Source: Trileptium ribeirensis (taxonomy: Eukaryota > Nematoda > Enoplea > Enoplida > Thoracostomopsidae). Taken from it: a stretch of 64,000 bases of DNA. Below, piece after piece: positions 59,764 to 64,000 of this stretch (the stretch's first letter is position 1; each line of letters opens with the position of its first letter). The notes below the pieces were generated by a model. It was not told the origin of the DNA. It was given only the letters and a program-made list of their open reading frames with translations, and made no database searches. The stretch lies in NCBI GenBank assembly GCA_030248225.1, contig JASANE010003666.1:22307-86306 (forward strand). The letters run 5' to 3'. The position numbers and the translations under genes are program-made.

Positions 59764-59876
59764 CGATGAATATGGTATGCTAATAACGGGACGTTCCACG
59801 CCAACGAACCAAATTGCACCGCAAACACAAATAAGACGTTGAAAAACGCGTGAAGAATATATTCTGGCAGCACTAG
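59764..59876 (-). CDS. cni: cornichon homologue, middle exon
   Basis: 113 nt between ttttcag and GTAAGTG: LVLPEYILHAFFNVLFVFAV then QFGSLAWNVPLLAYHIH plus two bases of an Arg codon. LVLPEY--H-FFN-LF and N-PL-AYHI are diagnostic cornichon sequence spanning the second membrane helix. Joins in phase 0 to the exon at 60,709-60,777 and in phase 2 to 57,431. The AVQFGSLAW stretch is less conserved than the rest. Confidence 0.95.
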
Positions 59877-60708
59877 CTGAAAATAATTATTATTTTATGA
59901 GATCTGAAAGCAGAACTAACGGCTGGAAAATAACTGACCTGTCTACAGGGCGGGTGCTGGGTAGGCACTCTCTAAATCACTCTTGTTCGTGAGGTTTCCC
60001 TCATATCCGATTACCCACTCGGCCGAAACCCCATGTTCAAATAAAGCCAAAACTTTTTAGGCTTCAAAATCAAGTTTTCAACATGCCAAATGTTTTTTTA
60101 AACATTAATTACCACCATTTCTAATGCTAAAACGTCGTTTTATAGCTTGAGAATGCATGCATGGTATGTAAAACGATATGAAAATATGGAAATATTTAGT
60201 ATTTATAAGCAAAATGTAATCTCTCACCCCACTTTGAAATTTCTCCTTAGAATGAAAATTGGGCGTCACGAAGTCCCCCACTTTTCGGAGGGCTGTGGAC
60301 AGGCCGGAATAACGTTTCTCAACCCCAGCATTAGACATTGTTTAAAGATCAGCGAAGATTATTTCGGACTTTCGATTCTGATCGCTCTCCGTTGGCAACG
60401 TAATCTTTTGCAATATCTAACACTCTTTTTATACATGTTCCTCAGCGTAAACTTCAGATGAATAATAAATATGTGTTTGTGCTTAGCCCGATATCAATTA
60501 CACTTATGTTTTCTCAGATGTCCCTAAACAACCGTGCATTGAGTCATTCCCTCATTTTTTTGTAAACTACCCTATATTAACAAGAAGGAAGTATCATCCA
60601 TGTTGTTAACGAACCAATGATGACATTACTGATCAAACGCTTATAAGAACAAATTTATATTAAAACAATGAACTGGACACAAAAATTAAAGTTAACTGTT
60701 AGTATTAC
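59877..60708 (-). other. cni: cornichon intron (832 nt)
   Basis: Between the two well-defined exons; begins GTAATA and ends ttttcag on the minus strand. Short frames at 60,105-60,461 are intronic noise. Confidence 0.85.
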
Positions 60709-60777
60709 CGGATTGAGACTATTGCATTGCTCAATGGGGTTTTTGTAGTCTGTCTTCAGTTCATCGAACGCGATTAT
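60709..60777 (-). CDS. cni: cornichon homologue, upstream exon
   Basis: 69 nt, exactly 23 codons, between cgtttcag and a GTAATA donor: IIAFDELKTDYKNPIEQCNS LNP. This is the highly conserved cargo-binding loop after the first membrane helix, identical or nearly so across insects. Splices directly (phase 0) to LVLPEY in the next exon. The first exon, about 28 codons with the N-terminal helix and start Met, was not found between here and 64,000; it may lie beyond the window. Confidence 0.96.
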
Positions 60778-61249
60778 CTGAAACGAATACATACCAGGTA
60801 GTAAATATCCTTCAGACTAGCTTTCCATGGTAAGGTGAAAGTGATGGTTCTCATAACTATTTCGGCCTCGCCCCAGGTATATTTGTCTACTCCAGGTATA
60901 TTTCTGCACGACTAAATATAAGCAAATTTTTTTCTGCAAGGTAAAAAAATAAGCAATTCTTTTTACTGATGGGACTCAAAAATCGCTGTAGCTTTCCATG
61001 CAGGGCTAAAAATATAAATTTACTGTCAGCAAAGTGTTTCACTATATAATATGCATTATTATTATTATATATTTATAGTGCAAATCAGCTCTTTATGCTA
61101 TTGTCGGTTTTTCCGTCCCACCAGTTCAGGAATGGATATCCAGTTAGACCTGGGGCAAATCGAATTTCTCGCTCCCAGTTTGACATGGGGTGTCATGGAA
61201 TTTGAGATTCAATGTGTTTGCTGTCGTGGCGCTTGTCTTTTTGTTCCAG

Positions 61250-61370
61250 GGCAACGGCGTCAAACAATGCTACTGCAATGGACCTGTCCGACAGCTCATC
61301 GAGGACGAGTGACAACGACAATGGTGATCGCGAGCAGAAGGCAGTGGTGCACCCGGGCGTGCAGTTTCAG
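61250..61370 (+). CDS. Possible exon, unidentified
   Basis: A strong polypyrimidine acceptor (gtctttttgttccag) at 61,249 and a donor (CAG|GTACCC) at 61,371 bracket 121 nt. One frame is open throughout (MDLSDSSSRTSDNDNGDREQ then KAVVHPGVQFQ), acidic and Ser-rich. Another starts GNGVKQCYCNG, Cys-rich, but stops. If a gene, it runs opposite to cornichon. An alternative exon start upstream is also possible, with the 127-codon frame from 61,051. Weak. Confidence 0.3.
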
Positions 61371-61410
61371 GTACCCAGGGTTCATCTCCCTGGTACCTGG
61401 AATTGCACGC
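61357..61410. repeat. 54-nt near-perfect hairpin
   Basis: Left arm GCGTGCAGTTTCAGGTACCC plus AGGG, 7-nt loop TTCATCT, right arm CCCTGGTACCTGGAATTGCA plus CGC. 23 pairs, two of them G-U wobbles as RNA, and one bulged C. It overlaps the putative donor at 61,371. Confidence 0.93.
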
Positions 61411-61619
61411 GTCGTAATATTTTTCAGTGGTTAATATCTATGACATCATACAATATTGTGCGGGAATCGTCTTTTTATTTCGTCGACAACATCTTTCTCT
61501 GCATCTTCGTCTGTACGAACAGTTTTACATTGTTGACCCTACATACTGGTTGTGGGTTTACATCAACATTCATATCAGGGAATAACAATACAGCACTGAG
61601 TGTTGGGAAACGTTGTTAA

Positions 61620-62199
61620 TCGAGAGACAGTGGTGTGTGCAGTTATTGACAACACGTCACGCCCACGGAAACGGGACGCAAATCAAGCTAGGACATGTAA
61701 TTATCGTACCGCCAGCGCTGTAATCGACCGGGTTCGGCAAAGGTAACGGTGAATCGAAACGGTTACAATTAACAACACGAAGTTGATCGGACGATCGGTA
61801 AGTAAATATTCTTTCTTCACGATATGGGGCCCCAGTCCGTGTTTCAAGGTACTTGGGAGACAATTTGGGAAAATCAGTTCCTTCCAGGAATCAAAATTCT
61901 CATTAAAATATATTACATTAACTGCCTACTTTTGCTCCAGATATAGTCCGAACATGCTTATTTATGTGCGCGGCGACTTTGTTTCAAATTCAAGATCCGT
62001 AATGTACAATTCAGAAAGAAGTGTTTGGAACTTCGGATTACTCAGAAACGGAACACTCATGCACAATAAACAAAACTTTGGTCCCTGCTTTTAAAACCAA
62101 ACTGCCCAACATTCGCTAACAGTAGCTTATAAAACTGTATGGCTAGAAATTCGCGCACGAGAGAAAATTCGATTCTGTTTAATTTCATTTCGACGCTTA
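61620..62199. other. No gene recognised
   Basis: Short frames on both strands (61,657-61,863; 61,783-62,094) without motifs. Confidence 0.35.
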
Positions 62200-62650
62200 C
62201 AAGATATTATTTTTAATGCTTAGTGACTGGCCTCTTCACAGTGCGGGTGACGGAACCCTATGATTTCGGCGGCTCCCCGGGTCATGCGCCCCAGATAAAT
62301 GTTGGCTTCCCTCAGGTTAAGCCCCCATCACCGTCCTGATATTTTGATGTGACATCAAAACTAATCATCTTAACAAAACGGTTATAACAAAAGTCAATAA
62401 TACTGCTTATATTTCGACTAATAATGACAAAATAATAAATAAAATGAAGCGCGGCCTGCAGAAATACACATTCTCAGAAGGTAAATAACAAATATACAAC
62501 AAAAACAACAGTAAAAATGTTGTAAATGCATGAAAGCGAAAAATGTGATTATAAAAAGCCCAGTGACTCGATTGTACGATTTCACCCAATAAGTTGTGTA
62601 AAATTCTCCTAAGTATTTTCCATTCCCTCAACTAAGAGCTGAGCGCCTAA
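62200..62650 (+). repeat. Dispersed repeat family A, copy 2
   Basis: See 54,880-55,560. Includes 'tactgcttatatttcgacta', 'atatacaacaaaaa' and the GC-rich 'ggcggctccccgggtcatgc' start. Confidence 0.75.
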
Positions 62651-62699
62651 AATTTTGGTGCTGCGGAGAAACCAGTAATATACACAATTACTTTGTCAC

Positions 62700-63340
62700 G
62701 CATTTAGTTACATAGAGAAGGAAACGAAACGAAATGCACCCATATAGCTTGAGCGATCGCGGAGATATTGCCATTTTCGTGTTTTGGGTCCAATTGATGA
62801 CTCAGCCCTGCAACGTAAATAATGGTAGCAGCGCACATTTACAGCTACACAGAGGAAGATTTGCTCTACAAAATAAGACCAAATGCAACCATGTGCCTCG
62901 AGCGGTTACGGAGATACCATTTTCGTGTATTTTGGGTCGATGGACCCATCTTAAAACCCGTTCTAACCAATATTCTACATACTAAGACAATGGCATTGCA
63001 AAGCATTATACAGTGTTATAGAGGCTTTTTTGCGCAAAAAATGTGCCCATTTTGATTCGCATATCTACTACATATTCTGTTTTAAATGCGACGTTTAGAA
63101 TAGGTATGCGGGGGAGATGTTAAAACCGAACGTCGCGCCTACTACTAAATTTTAAGCTTTCAAATGAGCTAAAGCGCGATTAAGCCCGAAAAGGCAACGT
63201 TGAGTTGTTCATGTAACCCTAAAGACACAATCAAGGACAATTTGACCATTGTCATGGCTAGTACGAATTCTTCTCTTTCCTCGTTTCACTCACCACACTG
63301 AGAATTCAATGGTCAGAATCTTGATCCTCTAGTTTCCCCA
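62700..63340 (+). repeat. Dispersed repeat family B, copy 4
   Basis: Two 'ccattttcgtgt(att)ttgggtc' blocks, 'ggggagatgttaaaa', 'caaatgagctaaagcgcgat' and the 'ccactgagaattcaatgg' end match 13,990-14,660 and 56,080-56,870. Confidence 0.8.
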
Positions 63341-63659
63341 AGATACCTTTCCAGAGCATCACCTTAACAGCTTAAAATATTACTTTTACTTACATAGATA
63401 CCTACAAATTAATGTTGTCAACATCATAAAGGTAAACTATGTTCGTTATGTACTTTTAAAACGAAATGTATATCGATATGCGAGATTTACAAGTAGGTAT
63501 GCCAGACATTTAGTTTACGTTGAAGAACTCTGTAACGTTCGTTTCCATTCGTTTTTGTCAGTGGCTGTAATTTACTGTTTTGTTACTCATGTTAAGAGTT
63601 GGCGAAAGCCTTTTTAGCCATTTATCATCGGCATTAATAAATAAAATTTTATTTACAGT

Positions 63660-64000
63660 TCGCGGATACTCTTGTTTTTGCAGCTGAACCTAGCCAAATA
63701 TACCATTAATTCTATTTTTGAGCTTCCCATCAGGACCAGGGTTTTTAAAATTATAGCTGCACAAATGGACGGGCCTTTTTAATTTTTCGCGGGCAAATTT
63801 AAAGTTGATATTTGCTCCCAAGCAATGCTTAAGGAACACTGTCCCAGATCATCCCTCCGGCAACCACCACTTTGACGTAACGAAAATTGATGGTCCAGAC
63901 ATAAACAGTATAAGAAAGCTTAATATTACCGCTTATATTTCTACTGCTGTTCATGACAAAATCCAATGTAAAATGAGGCGCGGACCGTTGAAATACATAT
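63660..64000 (+). repeat. Dispersed repeat family A, copy 3, cut by window end
   Basis: 'accgcttatatttct', 'catgacaaaatccaa', 'aaaatgaggcgcgg' and 'gaaatacatat' parallel 62,400-62,470. The 'attttatttacagttcgcgg' at 63,645-63,665 also recurs in the palindrome spacer at 23,848. Confidence 0.65.

Noticed and set aside
60147..60461. 104-codon plus-strand frame
   Set aside because: Lies in the cornichon intron, opposite strand, without motif.

Overview
This AT-rich window looks like repeat-laden nuclear DNA of an invertebrate animal. Spliced exons with TTTTCAG-type acceptors and GTAAGT-type donors encode an unmistakable cornichon protein, and CR1/jockey-type LINEs, a hAT transposon and many non-coding dispersed repeats fill most of the rest. 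I see no operons, bacterial genes, tRNA, rRNA or CRISPR array. Nematode versus arthropod cannot be settled from the sequence alone.

Layout. 1-10.3 kb: dispersed repeats, a 3.08 kb LINE on the minus strand (2,597-5,680) inserted cleanly inside an older repeat, a small F-box gene (7,870-8,373, minus) and two short tandem arrays. 10.3-36.2 kb: a giant inverted repeat with two arms of about 12 kb around a unique spacer of about 1.8 kb (22.13-23.96 kb). The arms are mosaics in mirror order: exon-like blocks of an unidentified gene reading outward, a dead LINE, a satellite, a 2.8 kb inverted-terminal-repeat element with a 58-nt palindrome, a minisatellite and a dispersed repeat. They differ by substitutions and indels, so they are not a trivial copy of one another. 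35.8-37.6 kb: a five-copy array of a 344 bp unit with an 80-residue reading frame. The right arm ends inside this array, and one unit is split by a 140 nt A-rich tract.

37.6-64 kb: mostly gene-poor DNA. It holds a diverged 240 bp duplication (39.2-39.7 kb), a GC-richer island (41.7-43.5 kb), a 1.6 kb inverted-end element (44.0-45.6 kb), a frameshifted hAT copy (about 46.2-49.2 kb), a second copy of the LINE-split repeat (50.5-51.6 kb), further dispersed repeats (54.9-56.9 and 62.2-64.0 kb) and the cornichon gene on the minus strand (exons at 57.3, 59.8 and 60.7 kb). A 54-nt hairpin lies at a possible exon/intron border at 61.36 kb.

The strongest candidate for something undescribed is the large palindrome with its mirrored, outward-reading gene blocks and the asymmetric array at one end. 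The main alternative is a joining of two haplotypes in inverted orientation during assembly. I assign no function to the palindrome gene blocks.
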